DNA of 64,000 bases. It comes from CBDCYS01 sp965226245. Its GTDB lineage: Bacteria > Acidobacteriota > Terriglobia > Bryobacterales > UBA6623. The stretch is from assembly GCA_965226245.1 (NCBI GenBank), contig CBDDCL010000012.1, positions 6,755-70,754 on the forward strand, given 5' to 3'. Made by a program: the position numbers and the translations under genes. Numbering within the stretch: position 1 is the first letter of the stretch; each line of letters begins with the position of its first letter. This document shows, piece after piece, positions 16,451-24,782 of the stretch. The notes under the pieces are model-generated. The model was given only the letters and a program-made list of their open reading frames with translations. It ran no database searches and was not told the origin of the DNA.

Positions 16451-16936
16451 CTAACGGAACGGCAACGCGTCCTTCTTTAGCCAGCGCGCGAGTGCCTTGC
16501 CGGGATCGATAATTTCCTCGATCGAGCCGTACCAATAGGCCTGCCAGTCAGTCTCCGGCAGGCCCGTGAACAGCATCAGGTTGAGCGGATAGGTGTCGCT
16601 GTCGGTGCAACGGCGAAAATCGTCCCGGAACAGGAATACCGGCTTCTCCCAGGCGATCGCCAAGCCCAGCTCCACCATAACCCCCTCGTCCGGGGGACAG
16701 CCGTTGACCACCGCGAACAGCCCGTCGGCCTTTCGCACGTCCCGGAGATCGGCCTGCCCGACCCGGTACGCCCAGCCCGGTCCCGCCCGGTCGATCTGGT
16801 TGTTGCGGGCGAACGGCTCCCAGACTTCGGCACCCAGCGACTCCAGAGTCACCACAAGTTCCTGCAACGGCCCCCCTCGCTGCTGTGGGGAGAAGCCGTA
16901 CGGATTTGCCAAATACAGGGTCTTCTTCGAGGTCAT
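16451..16936 (-). CDS. Nucleoside 2-deoxyribosyltransferase-like protein
   Basis: 161 residues, apparently complete. It matches the Nuc_deoxyrib_tr fold: N-terminal 'LYLANPYGFSPQQRG', a mid-region 'ADLRDVRKADGLFAVVNG' with the conserved Asp pair, and 'DEGVMVELGLAIAWEKPVFLFRDDF', where the Glu is the family nucleophile. Family members cleave or exchange the N-glycosidic bond of deoxynucleosides. Close relatives can act on nucleotides or in phage-related contexts. It stands alone between remnants, so no pathway is implied. Confidence 0.85.
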   Translation of the reverse strand: MTSKKTLYLANPYGFSPQQRGGPLQELVVTLESLGAEVWEPFARNNQIDRAGPGWAYRVGQADLRDVRKADGLFAVVNGCPPDEGVMVELGLAIAWEKPVFLFRDDFRRCTDSDTYPLNLMLFTGLPETDWQAYWYGSIEEIIDPGKALARWLKKDALPFR

Positions 16937-17019
16937 GTTCGAGTACCTGCTCGTTTCGACGCTGGGCGAGCGCCAAGTTTCTGCTGCCCACTGGGCCGCG
17001 TCTCGAACTTGCTGTCAAC

Positions 17020-17061
17020 GCCAAGTAGAAATGTCCTATTCGTTGCCAAGTAGAAATGTCC
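17020..17061. repeat. Two direct repeats typical of an IS end; solo remnant
   Basis: GCCAAGTAGAAATGTCC occurs at 17020-17036 and 17045-17061 (period 25 bp). Repeated subterminal motifs of this shape mark the ends of rve-type insertion sequences. No matching transposase lies beside it, and the nearby IS at 19.5 kb has different end repeats. I read it as a single leftover end. The rest of 16937-17290 holds no gene I can support. Confidence 0.5.
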
Positions 17062-17189
17062 GGTTTTGTCCGGGTGGCTCGAGAGGCAGTGGTAGGGTAG
17101 TGGTTGTGGAGGGCCGGGTCGCGCCGGTGCTCCATGCCCAAGGCCGAGGCGACGGGGCTGGCTCCGAAGCAATCGGCTGAGTGACACGA

Positions 17190-17217
17190 CCCCCTGGCGT
17201 CTCCGGCAGGGGGTTTT
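17190..17217 (+). terminator. Rho-independent terminator
   Basis: Stem CCCCCTG (17190-17196) and CAGGGGG (17207-17213) around a 10-base loop, followed by TTTT. It reads on the + strand and has no intact + gene immediately upstream, so it is probably left over from a deleted gene. Confidence 0.6.
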
Positions 17218-17287
17218 GTCTTGGGGCGCCCTCCGAGCCCGCTCTGCCCCGCTGGGAGTTGCGAATAGATTCCCGTCCCCATGGCGC

Positions 17288-17719
17288 TCAGCGCGCGCCC
17301 GTCGCGCCGGACGCTCCGCTTAGACGCCAGAGGCGTCCGACCGCGGTCGATTGCCACGCTCCCTCGGCGGTCGTCTTGACCGCCCCCCCCCCGGAGAAGC
17401 TCCGCGTGACCGCCCCCGCTGGCAACCGACGGTGGACGCCGATGAGGGGGGGCCGGCCCTCTTGCGGTTGCAAACGCTGCAAATCGTTGGGACCCAACGG
17501 CGGTAGAGCAACCGCGGCGGGCGATGGAAGGCTCAGTTGCAGGCTGGGCGGTCGGGGCGCCGCCGTGCGCTCGGTTGAAAGCGCCTTGGATTGCTGTCGG
17601 TCGGTCGGACCCAGCGGCCCGATCCGTTGAGCTTGGGCCAATCGAGGCAGCAGAGCAAGCGTTAGAAGAAGGAGAATCCGTGAGAAGTGTGAAATCCGAG
17701 ACATCATGCTTCCTTCCAA
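17288..17719 (-). CDS. Truncated N-terminal copy of the secreted protease at 49801
   Basis: 143 residues: a signal peptide (ILLLLTLALLPRLAQA), then a segment almost identical to residues about 30-138 of the giant protease, including PSLQLSLPSPAAVALPPLG and GRPPLIGVHRRLPAGAVT. DNA 17322-17539 matches the complement of 49999-50213 almost base for base. The exception is three extra bases in a C-run at about 17384-17393, which add one Gly (SGGGAV against SGGAV). After 'GRLWRL' it ends in an unrelated short tail. It is a broken partial duplicate, not an independent gene. Confidence 0.75.
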   Translation of the reverse strand: MEGSMMSRISHFSRILLLLTLALLPRLAQAQRIGPLGPTDRQQSKALSTERTAAPRPPSLQLSLPSPAAVALPPLGPNDLQRLQPQEGRPPLIGVHRRLPAGAVTRSFSGGGAVKTTAEGAWQSTAVGRLWRLSGASGATGAR

Positions 17720-17877
17720 TCAGCCTGCCAATTCTCCCACATCCTCAAAGACAAGCTCCAAGCCCGACCTAACGCCCCTTGAGAAAGAACTAGCGCCGAT
17801 CAGGCGGCCACGCGCCGCCCGGACGGTCGTGTTACGCGTGGTAAGCCGAGATCGATCGGAGTGCAGGCGGGACGCGA

Positions 17878-19248
17878 TCAACCGAGGCCGAGCCGTCCGC
17901 GAAAGAGCAGCGCCCATACCAACAGCCAGAGCGCCACCGCTCCGGCGCTGATGCCGAATACCAACACCGGATTGTAGGCCAGCGCCAGCGGAATGGCGGC
18001 GCTGGTCCACAGCCCGCCGCCCATGATCGGCTCGTGCATGAGCTGCTTGTAGCCGAAGGCCGCGGTCGCATCGGTGTCGCCTTCGGGATCGACGACGCGC
18101 AACAGCAGGAGCCCGGTGGCGGTGACGCCCATGGACTGCCCCATCTCGGCGATCGAGCGCTCGAACCACGAATCCGCTGGCAGGAGGCGACGCGCCAACC
18201 ACATCACGCAGAAGACGTTCCACAGTACCCCGGCAGCGACCAGGATCGCCAAGGGCACGAGCCCTTCCAGCACCACCTCCACGTTGATGGTCGAGATCGC
18301 GGCCACCACCAGGAAATCCATGGCGGTGCCCGAGAGGCGCTGCATGAGGCGATGGTCGAGCGGATTGCGTTTAGTGAAGTTGGCGAAGAAGAGCTGCACC
18401 ACCAAGCCACCGATCATGCACAGTGGAAAGAGGGGGAAAGTGTCGAAGAAGGCGCGGCCGTCGGTGCTCGGCGGTCGCACCAGGAGTTCGACCCGTACCA
18501 GGCCGCCGTGGATCAGGTAACCGATAAAGACACCGAGCCCGATGATGGCAAGATGGAAGCCGAGGCTGTCGATTGACGCCGCCGACACGGTCTGGCTCCC
18601 GGCGCTCGGCCGCTCAGCTGGGTCGTAGACGCCGACGATACTGCTCTCGGGCATGTCCTCAATGCGTTTCAGCTGCCGGGTGTGGCCTCGGCGCGCCGCC
18701 CAGTTGACGAGCGCCATCCCGACAATGATGGCGAACAGGACGCCGCAGGTCGCCGAGGTGAGAGCCAGATCCCTGCCCTCGGGCCAAGCATAGGCATCGA
18801 AGACCGGTTCCAGACCAGCGGCCGTGCCGTGCCCTCCCTCGAAGCCGACCGGAATGATGGTGCCGATGGCCCCCGGAACGCCAAACACCGGCGTCAGTAA
18901 CACGATCGCCACCCCGAGGCCCACGACGTACTGGCCCCAGGCGACGATCTGGCCGTACGCCAACTGCGGCCCGGCGATCTCCCAGATGCGTCTGATCGGC
19001 GGAATGAAGACGCCCAGGAAGAGGGCCGAGAACACGATGTTGATGAGGAATCCCGGCAGCTGATTCCACCCCGCCATCGTCGCTGCGGGCAGGGAGCCAC
19101 CGATGGTCTGCACGAGCACCAGCCCGAGCAGGCCTCCGATCACCGAGGCCGGCAGGTAGAGCTTCTGGAACAGGCGGATCTCGACGCGCAGGAGCTTGCC
19201 GACCACCAGCAGGATGCACAGCGCGCTGAAGGAGAGGACGATATTCAT
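17878..19248 (-). CDS. gltS: GltS-type sodium:glutamate symporter
   Basis: 456 residues with about ten hydrophobic segments, beginning MNIVLSFSALCILLVVGKLLR. Family features include 'LPASVIGGLLGLVLVQ' in the first half, 'PVGFEGGHGTAAGLEPVF' (re-entrant loop with GGHGTA) and the second-half counterpart 'SIAEMGQSMGVTATGLLLLRVVDPE'. It catalyses Na+-coupled uptake of glutamate or a related anion at the inner membrane. The length is slightly above E. coli GltS (about 400), with a longer central loop near residues 200-245. It stands alone, probably cargo. Confidence 0.85.
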   Translation of the reverse strand: MNIVLSFSALCILLVVGKLLRVEIRLFQKLYLPASVIGGLLGLVLVQTIGGSLPAATMAGWNQLPGFLINIVFSALFLGVFIPPIRRIWEIAGPQLAYGQIVAWGQYVVGLGVAIVLLTPVFGVPGAIGTIIPVGFEGGHGTAAGLEPVFDAYAWPEGRDLALTSATCGVLFAIIVGMALVNWAARRGHTRQLKRIEDMPESSIVGVYDPAERPSAGSQTVSAASIDSLGFHLAIIGLGVFIGYLIHGGLVRVELLVRPPSTDGRAFFDTFPLFPLCMIGGLVVQLFFANFTKRNPLDHRLMQRLSGTAMDFLVVAAISTINVEVVLEGLVPLAILVAAGVLWNVFCVMWLARRLLPADSWFERSIAEMGQSMGVTATGLLLLRVVDPEGDTDATAAFGYKQLMHEPIMGGGLWTSAAIPLALAYNPVLVFGISAGAVALWLLVWALLFRGRLGLG

Positions 19249-19459
19249 AGGATTCGGATGCGAGTCATCGCGTCAGTCGTGCCGCACGGTGCGCGTCGAT
19301 GGGCTCGACAAGGAGGCGGACCCGCTGCTGATCGCGAAGGCTCAGCGCCCGCGTGGGTTTCAGAACGCCGTCGCTGTACACCGCTTCGGTCCTCTGGGGC
19401 ATCGAAGGTCTCTATTCAGGATACGACCAGCCCGGTTTCGGACGCAAGCAGGAGTCTTG

Positions 19460-21002
19460 TCTCATGCAAGATGAGCCTGAAGGAGGAGTTAGTTTCTCAC
19501 ACAAGATGAGCCTGAAGGGTGGGGGAGTGAGCATGCTGGGGATTGACCATCCACATGCAAGACGGCAAGACGCTGAGCCTGGAGCAGATACGGCAGTTTC
19601 TGGAGGCCAGCGATGAAATACGATTCAAGGGCAAAGGGCGTGCCGAGATCTACGCCTGGGTGGCGCAAACGCTGTGCCGGCAGCGCTACAGCGGGCAAGA
19701 CCGAGCCGCCAAAGGACTGCTGCGGCAATATCTGGCCAAGATGACGGGACTGAGCCGGGCGCAGGTCACCCGACTGATCCGCCAATATCGGCAGAGGGGT
19801 GAGCTGGTACCTGCCCGCTATCGGCGGCATCGCTTTGCCGGCAAGTACACGGCGGCCGATATCGAGCGGCTGGCGGCCGTCGATGAAGCACACGAAACCC
19901 TCAGCGGCCCGGCCACGCGCAAGATCCTGCAGCGGGAATATCACAAGTACCAGCAGAGTGAATATGAGCGGTTGGCGGAGATCTCGGTGGCCCACATCTA
20001 TCGACTGCGGCGGCACAGGGTGTACCGCCAGCGGCGGCTGCATTTCACCAAGACTCGGCCCAGCGCGGTGTCGATCGGCGAGCGGCGGCGGCCCAACCCG
20101 CGGGGCCAACCCGGCTACCTGCGAGTGGATACGGTACATCAAGGAGATCGCGACGGCGTGAAGGGCGTCTATCACATCAACGCGGTGGATGAAGTGACCC
20201 AGTGGCAAGTGGTCGGCGCCACGGCGGCCATTAGCGAAGCCTGGCTGGAGCCGTTGCTCAAGGCCATGCTGGAGCAGTTCCCCTTTCGCCTGCGCGGCTT
20301 CCATTCCGACAACGGCAGCGAGTTCCTCAACGGCACGGTGGAACAATTACTGAACAAGCTGCTGATCGAACAGACCAAGTCGCGGCCGAGGCACACCAAC
20401 GACAACGGCTTGGTGGAATCGAAAAACGGCGCCGTGATCCGCAAGCACATGGGGCATACGCACATCGCGGCGCCGCACGCGGCGCGCATCCAGCGCTTCT
20501 ATCAACAGCACTTCAATCCCTATTTGAACTTCCACCGGCCCTGCGGACAACCCGAACTGCTGACCGACGCCAAAGGCAAGCAGAAGCGCGTGTATCGCCA
20601 CTATCAGACCCCTTGGGAAACCTTCCAGAAGTTGCCGCGGGCCGCCGACTATCTCAAGCCCGGGCAGGCGATCAAGGCCCTCGACCGTATTGCTCAGGCC
20701 GAAAGCGACACTGCGGCGGCGCGGCGGATGCAACAAGCCAAGAGCAAGCTGTTTGCGAGTTTCGCATCCGCGAACCTGCCGCGCCGCGCGACGGGAGAAG
20801 GGCTGCGGAAATGACGGGCGATGGGAAACGAGGAAAACCAAAAACCGGTTTCCCTCGTTTCCCAACGCCCTTGGAAATCGCTCCGCGATTCCCACATTCC
20901 CACAGCCCCGACGACGATTCTCTCCCCTTCTTAACCAATCCCAGAAAGGAGCCCAGCGACTCAGTGCTCCCCTGCTTCTCCAGGCTCATCCTTCGATGAG
21001 AA
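19460..21002 (+). mobile_element. Insertion sequence with rve-type transposase
   Basis: The left end carries two copies of a TCTCA..CAAGATGAGCCTGAAGG motif (from 19460 and 19495). The right end carries the inverted counterpart (CAGGCTCATCCTTCGATGAGA, 20981-21001), so the element spans about 1.54 kb. The family resembles IS481 or the ISNCY/ISDol1 type. After the transposase, 20815-20980 is non-coding, and 21003-21199 outside the element also shows no gene. Confidence 0.7.
19555..20814 (+). CDS. Integrase-core (rve) DDE transposase
   Basis: 419 residues from the ATG at 19555 (MQDGKTLSL). An N-terminal helix-turn-helix region (YLAKMTGLSRAQVTRLIRQYRQRG, residues about 60-85) precedes the rve core. 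The core contains 'LRVDTVHQGD' (Asp), 'FHSDNGSEF' (Asp) and 'NGLVESKNG' (Glu). The C-terminus is basic. It is intact and drives transposition of the surrounding element. A TTG at 19543 is an alternative start. Confidence 0.85.
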   Translation: MQDGKTLSLEQIRQFLEASDEIRFKGKGRAEIYAWVAQTLCRQRYSGQDRAAKGLLRQYLAKMTGLSRAQVTRLIRQYRQRGELVPARYRRHRFAGKYTAADIERLAAVDEAHETLSGPATRKILQREYHKYQQSEYERLAEISVAHIYRLRRHRVYRQRRLHFTKTRPSAVSIGERRRPNPRGQPGYLRVDTVHQGDRDGVKGVYHINAVDEVTQWQVVGATAAISEAWLEPLLKAMLEQFPFRLRGFHSDNGSEFLNGTVEQLLNKLLIEQTKSRPRHTNDNGLVESKNGAVIRKHMGHTHIAAPHAARIQRFYQQHFNPYLNFHRPCGQPELLTDAKGKQKRVYRHYQTPWETFQKLPRAADYLKPGQAIKALDRIAQAESDTAAARRMQQAKSKLFASFASANLPRRATGEGLRK

Positions 21003-21199
21003 AATGCTGCAGGGGCGTCCTCTTGTTGTTTCGCGTGCTCAGTACGACGAGAGTCACTGTACCTGTTTTGTACCTGGACCTCGGCGTTTGAGCGTTTTTG
21101 GCGACTCTGGCGTTTCGGTTTTCCTAAAGTATTAGGAAATCTGGAGGGGGCCAGCTGCAAAGGCTCGCGGCTAGGGGTGAATTGCAGTTGTCCACAATG

Positions 21200-21514
21200 T
21201 TAGGCCTTCTGCTCGGTCGGCGCGATCTCGGGCTTGCCGTATTTGGCAAAGAGCATATTGAAGCTCTCGCCGACTAGCGCCTGAAGCGTAGTCCCCTGCT
21301 CCACAGCCAGAATCTTGAGCTGGTCGCGAACTTCTTGGGGATAGTGAACGGTAATGGGTTTGGTCCCTGCCCTGCCCGGCTGCGCAGCTGCGTCCCTGCC
21401 AGCCTCGCGCTTTGCAGCTCGTACGGGCTGGGGACCGGCTTTGCGGCGGGTGCCGCCGCCCGCATCAACGAGTGCTGCTGACAAGTCTGCTTTGCTCATT
21501 TGCTGCTTCTCCAT
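21200..21514 (-). CDS. Small DNA-binding partner of ParA (ribbon-helix-helix type)
   Basis: 104 residues. The N-terminus is basic and flexible (KAGPQPVRAAKREAGRDAAAQ). The C-terminal half (KPITVHYPQEVRDQLKILAVEQGTTLQALVGESFNMLFAKYG) has the strand-helix-helix pattern of RHH partition/antitoxin proteins. Its start lies 50 bp inside the end of parA on the same strand. It probably binds the inverted repeats upstream of parA and acts as the centromere-binding protein and repressor. Confidence 0.75.
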   Translation of the reverse strand: MEKQQMSKADLSAALVDAGGGTRRKAGPQPVRAAKREAGRDAAAQPGRAGTKPITVHYPQEVRDQLKILAVEQGTTLQALVGESFNMLFAKYGKPEIAPTEQKA

Positions 21515-22142
21515 TTCGCCGCTTGGCTAGAAAACTACTTATATACTTGTATACTTGTCTGATCTCCTCGGCGGCCTTGCCGCTCGGTTCGTGTTCGAGC
21601 GCGGCAAGGCCGCGAACGCCCGAATCACCGAAGGCGGCGCGGTGGCCGAGGGTAGGGGAGCACACGGGCAGGCCAAAGTCTGTCAGGGCTTGGCGCGTCT
21701 GGTCGGCGCGCGCGCCGCGGGCGGGCACAGCGTTGAGGACGACCAGGACAGGGGTGTGGCCAGCAAGAGCGATCAGATCCCTACTGTTGGGCACGGTTTC
21801 CAGGTCGTAAATCTGGGGCCGGCAAGGAATGATGATCAAGTCGGCCGACCTAGCGGCAGCCAATGCAGATTGTTCGGACCGGGCAGGGGTGTCGATGATC
21901 GCCAGCTCAACGCCGCCTTGCCGGGCTTTCTCGAGCGCCTTGGGAAGCCGGGCGGGCTGAGCGTCGACAACGATCGGGGTATCAGCCTTGCGCCGGTCTG
22001 CCCAGTTGCAGGCGGTGGCCTGCGGGTCGAGGTCAATGATGACGGTCACCTTGGCCACTTGCTCGGCGGCCACGGCCAGCGACAACGCAAGCGTTGTCTT
22101 GCCGGTGCCGCCTTTCTGGGCAATCAGAGCGATGGTCAGCAT
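21465..22142 (-). CDS. parA: ParA-family partition ATPase (second locus, intact)
   Basis: 225 residues from the ATG at 22142 (MLTIALIAQKGGTGKTT, deviant Walker A with signature Lys). Other motifs are 'VTVIIDLDPQATACNWADRR', 'LAIIDTPARSEQSALAAARSADLIIIPCRP' and 'VLNAVPARG'. It positions plasmid copies along the nucleoid. An upstream in-frame extension to 22241 has no signal or homology and runs through the probable operator, so I excluded it. Its repeat-containing tail (coding TATACTTG twice near 21540-21557) overlaps the partner gene. Confidence 0.88.
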   Translation of the reverse strand: MLTIALIAQKGGTGKTTLALSLAVAAEQVAKVTVIIDLDPQATACNWADRRKADTPIVVDAQPARLPKALEKARQGGVELAIIDTPARSEQSALAAARSADLIIIPCRPQIYDLETVPNSRDLIALAGHTPVLVVLNAVPARGARADQTRQALTDFGLPVCSPTLGHRAAFGDSGVRGLAALEHEPSGKAAEEIRQVYKYISSFLAKRRNGEAANEQSRLVSSTR

Positions 22143-22171
22143 GTGCCGGCTTCCGAGAAGTATACTTGTAG

Positions 22172-22214
22172 ACTTTACTTCTGTCAGGGTTGTAGAAAAC
22201 CCTACCAGTAAAGT
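22172..22214 (-). promoter_or_regulatory. Nested inverted repeat upstream of parA; candidate par operator/centromere
   Basis: The outer arms ACTTTACT (22172-22179) and AGTAAAGT (22207-22214) enclose the inner arms AGGGTT and AACCCT around GTAGAA. This lies 30 bp before the parA ATG (22142) and is where the RHH partner would autoregulate. An AT-rich stretch at 22245-22262 may hold the promoter. Confidence 0.45.
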
Positions 22215-22319
22215 GTGCGACAGGTAGAGGGCAAAAAACAAGAGGGCAGGGAAATATTTTTCTCAGATCACGGACGGGCGGTGCCTTCGCTGCTCATACT
22301 GCCGATGTTGCCAAAGTCG

Positions 22320-22925
22320 TCACCTTGCCCTTCTCGACGCAGCAGGTTTCATTGATGGCAGGCGTATTACGGCTGTTTTCTTTAAGATCGAAATCCGTTC
22401 CACGATGTTGCGCGTGACCTTCTTGTACCGCCGGTTATAGAGCCGGGTGGTGCGCGGGTCGGCGTGGCCTGCGAACGGCACGCCCTGGCTGAGCAGGTCG
22501 GTGATGACGGCGGCGCGGAAGGAGTGGGGCGAACGCGTCGGGGCAGGGAACCGTCCTTGAGGCGGCGCTTCATCATGTGGCTGATGTCGTTGGCGTGGAG
22601 GGCGTTGTGGGTGAGCTGGCTGATCTTGCTGATCGCCGTGTGGGACAGAGGGGTATCGTTGGGTGCCTCTTGCAGGCCTGCCGCCTCGAGGTAGTCAGCG
22701 AGGGCTTGCTGCAGGTCGCCCCGGCCGGGGATCTGGCTGGCCTGCGGGACGGAGATTTCCGGAGTCTTGCCCTCAAGGGATGGCGTGGCGGCCGCCTTGC
22801 ACCGAGAGCGCGGGGTTGAGCAGGATGCCTTCGCGTCGCACGATGGCGGGCAAGGCTGTCGCCCTGGCGGGTGTTTTGGGGAGGGGAACCAGGGCTTGGG
22901 AAAATGGTCGGGGGTAGTTGGTCAT
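22320..22925 (-). pseudogene. Tyrosine recombinase/integrase with internal deletions
   Basis: Pieces of one integrase appear in order on the minus strand. They are the N-terminus (MTNYPRPFSQALVPL... ARATALPAIV, ATG at 22925), the hinge (NPALSVQGGRHAIPEGKTPEIS), and a catalytic-domain helix region (ISKISQLTHNALHANDISHMM). The last piece is 'SPHSFRAAVITDLLSQGVP', containing the catalytic HxxR, joined to 'GHADPRTTRLYNRR' and 'KKVTRNIVERISI'. Family members have about 330 residues; roughly half is missing. At least one frameshift (near 22550) and deletions, including the block before GHADPRT, are visible. The gene is dead. Confidence 0.75.
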
Positions 22926-22958
22926 GAGGACCTGCTGACAATATGAATGATAATATCC

Positions 22959-22976
22959 TTTATCATGCATGATAAA
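22959..22976. promoter_or_regulatory. Perfect 18-bp palindrome, operator-like
   Basis: TTTATCATGCATGATAAA is a perfect palindrome 33 bp upstream of the recombinase start, preceded by a second TGATAATATCC. It resembles an operator for a dimeric repressor. The sequence at 22977-23375 beyond it contains only doubtful readings on either strand, and I see no gene there. Confidence 0.4.
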
Positions 22977-23375
22977 CTCCCCCTCCCGCCGCTCCCCGGC
23001 AGGCCATAATGCCGGATCGCTCCCTAACATGTAGTAGAGCAGGAGCTTCCCCCAGGCCCTCCCAACCAGCCTGGTTTCATGGACTTGAAGAAATTTTTTA
23101 CACTGTTGCAGGGTATCGAAGCCACTCACCTCGACCGTACGCGCCGTCAGATGACGGCGCACGATGTGGGGGAGTGGCCGGTGGAGGATCTTCCGAAACC
23201 ATCACGCTTGGGCCCGGATAGCTGCGGATCGTATTTGACGGGGCACTGGACCTGGCGGCCCGGATGCTGGAGCTGTCCCAGGCAATGACGAATAATTGGA
23301 TGACCGTTAAGCGGTGTTTGGAGGAGGGTCCGCCGCCATCATCGGTGCGCCAAGCGCGGCCGAGATCGCGACCAT

Positions 23376-23669
23376 TCATGGTTCGTCGCGCCGAGTCTTT
23401 TGCCGCAGGAGCGGCTCCAGGTCTACCACCTTCCCGCCCCGGCGAACCTCCGGCAACGACTCGCGCCCTTCTGCTTGTGCAAGGTTCTTAATATCGAGCC
23501 GCTGAAGTTCGCACTTGAGACGAAAGGTCTCCCGCTCGGCCTTGATCGCTGCCTTCAGCGCAGGTGCTTTCGGCGTCAGTTCCCGCCGCAACTTGAAGGC
23601 AACCTCGGTCAGTCCAGCGTGGGCCTCGGATACCGCTCCGACCAGGTGCTGTCGTTCGTCTTCGGTCAT
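23376..23669 (-). CDS. Small helical protein of unknown function
   Basis: From the ATG at 23669 (MTEDERQHLVGAVSEAHAGL), 97 residues are predicted to be almost entirely helical and charged (LKAAIKAERETFRLKCELQRLDIKNLAQ). There is no signal peptide or enzyme motif. The sequence upstream of the ATG is a mobile element whose end lies 13 bp away, so the original N-terminus or promoter may have been lost. Confidence 0.4.
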   Translation of the reverse strand: MTEDERQHLVGAVSEAHAGLTEVAFKLRRELTPKAPALKAAIKAERETFRLKCELQRLDIKNLAQAEGRESLPEVRRGGKVVDLEPLLRQKTRRDEP

Positions 23670-23681
23670 GTTCGCCAGAAT

Positions 23682-23973
23682 GGTACAAAGTGGGGTATCC
23701 ACTTCATTCAGGTACACCCTATGGGTTGTGGCCTCGCGGCTCCGGAACAGGAATGTGAGATTGCGAGAATCGTGCGAGTGGCCGCCAAGCCGACCCACAC
23801 GCGAATTCATTGCGGTGGCAGCCTTCGGGCGGCAACTCCGAGAATCGGACGCGCTACGCAGCCCCACGCCGCGCCAGAGCAGTAACCTCGGGATTCGCTT
23901 CTTGGTAGATGCTTTCGCGCGACCACAACATCTTGTGGCTGCCTGAGTCAAATGGATACCCCACTTGGTACAA
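23682..23973. mobile_element. MITE-like element of about 290 bp with 30-bp inverted repeats
   Basis: The left end (GGTACAAAGTGGGGTATCCA...CAGG, 23682-23712) and the complement of the right end (TGTACCAAGTGGGGTATCCA...CAGG, 23943-23973) match at roughly 26 of 31 positions. The interior is too short for a transposase. It looks like a non-autonomous element or an internally deleted insertion sequence. Confidence 0.6.
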
Positions 23974-24073
23974 AACTAAGGATACTACCGCCAATTGACC
24001 TTGCGGTGCATCGACATCCCCCCTACTCTAATCTTTCGCTCCAGGGGGTCGGCTCTTGGCATGGAGGAGTGAA

Positions 24074-24556
24074 TTGGATACTGAAAATTCCCCGTTCGAA
24101 TTGAAGGAAAGGGCCGATCCTGCAAGAGCTTCCGCTTCTTCTCGATGGAGTTACTGGAAGACGCCGGTGCTGTTCGGCATCGGATTCTGTGTCTTGCAAC
24201 TCCTGGTCGCGCTAGCCCGATTCGGCTCCATGGATTCTTGGAATCCAGCGGAATTGCTGTTTGCGATTCCGGCCATACTGTCCGGACTGATCCTGTTCTT
24301 TCTGGGCGGCTTGCTGATCGGGTTGCTGGCCCAACGCCTCCTGAGAGGAGTTGTCGGATCCTGGCGCAGAGGGTTATGGGTTGCAATGGCAGTGGCGACT
24401 CCGTTTGCCGTACTGTTCAGTCTTGTCGGCGGATTGCTCGGCCCCCATATGGTGGTTATAGGTGCTCTCTTTCCGTATCTGCTCCTGGTCGGAATCCCGC
24501 TGTTGATCCGGCAATTCGTGCAGCGTCTCCGAAGTCCGCCCAGACCGGAGCAGTGA
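24074..24556 (+). CDS. Small inner-membrane protein of unknown function
   Basis: The TTG at 24074 is preferred because GGAGGAG sits 4 bp upstream, giving 160 residues. A short soluble N-terminus precedes about four membrane segments (TPVLFGIGFCVLQLLVALA, LLFAIPAILSGLILFFLGGLL, GLWVAMAVATPFAVLFSLVGG, VVIGALFPYLLLVGIPLLI). I recognise no transporter motif. It ends about 225 bp upstream of brxA on the same strand, so it could be co-transcribed with the BREX genes, but no link is established. Confidence 0.6.
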   Translation: MDTENSPFELKERADPARASASSRWSYWKTPVLFGIGFCVLQLLVALARFGSMDSWNPAELLFAIPAILSGLILFFLGGLLIGLLAQRLLRGVVGSWRRGLWVAMAVATPFAVLFSLVGGLLGPHMVVIGALFPYLLLVGIPLLIRQFVQRLRSPPRPEQ

Positions 24557-24782
24557 TATCCGCGCCAGTACCGATACCAGGGTACCGACCAGATTCGTGG
24601 TAGAGTCGACGACTGGCGCGGTGGTGGTAGGCAGAGGGGGTAGCTGTTCCCGGCGGCTTTCGCCGATGCCCGTGCCTCATTCCTCGCCGTGGCTCCGTTT
24701 CCAGCCGCCGCTACTGAAGCCTGGAAGGACCAAGGGAACGCGACTGGCCGGATGTGTATATCTTCAAGAGGAGGAGACGAAT

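Noticed and set aside
17720..19219. Several long frames overlapping the GltS gene on both strands
   Set aside because: All lack the membrane pattern and family motifs that the minus frame ending at 17878 has.
22300..22330. tRNA-associated attachment site next to the integrase remnant
   Set aside because: No tRNA-like sequence or duplicated core could be found on either side.
22773..23162. 130-codon minus frame as an independent gene
   Set aside because: Its second half is the N-terminal and hinge part of the deleted tyrosine recombinase; the first half lacks any support.
23079..23288. 69-codon + frame near the 18-bp palindrome
   Set aside because: The ribosome binding site is weak, the tail is Cys/Trp-rich and shadow-like, and no family is recognised.
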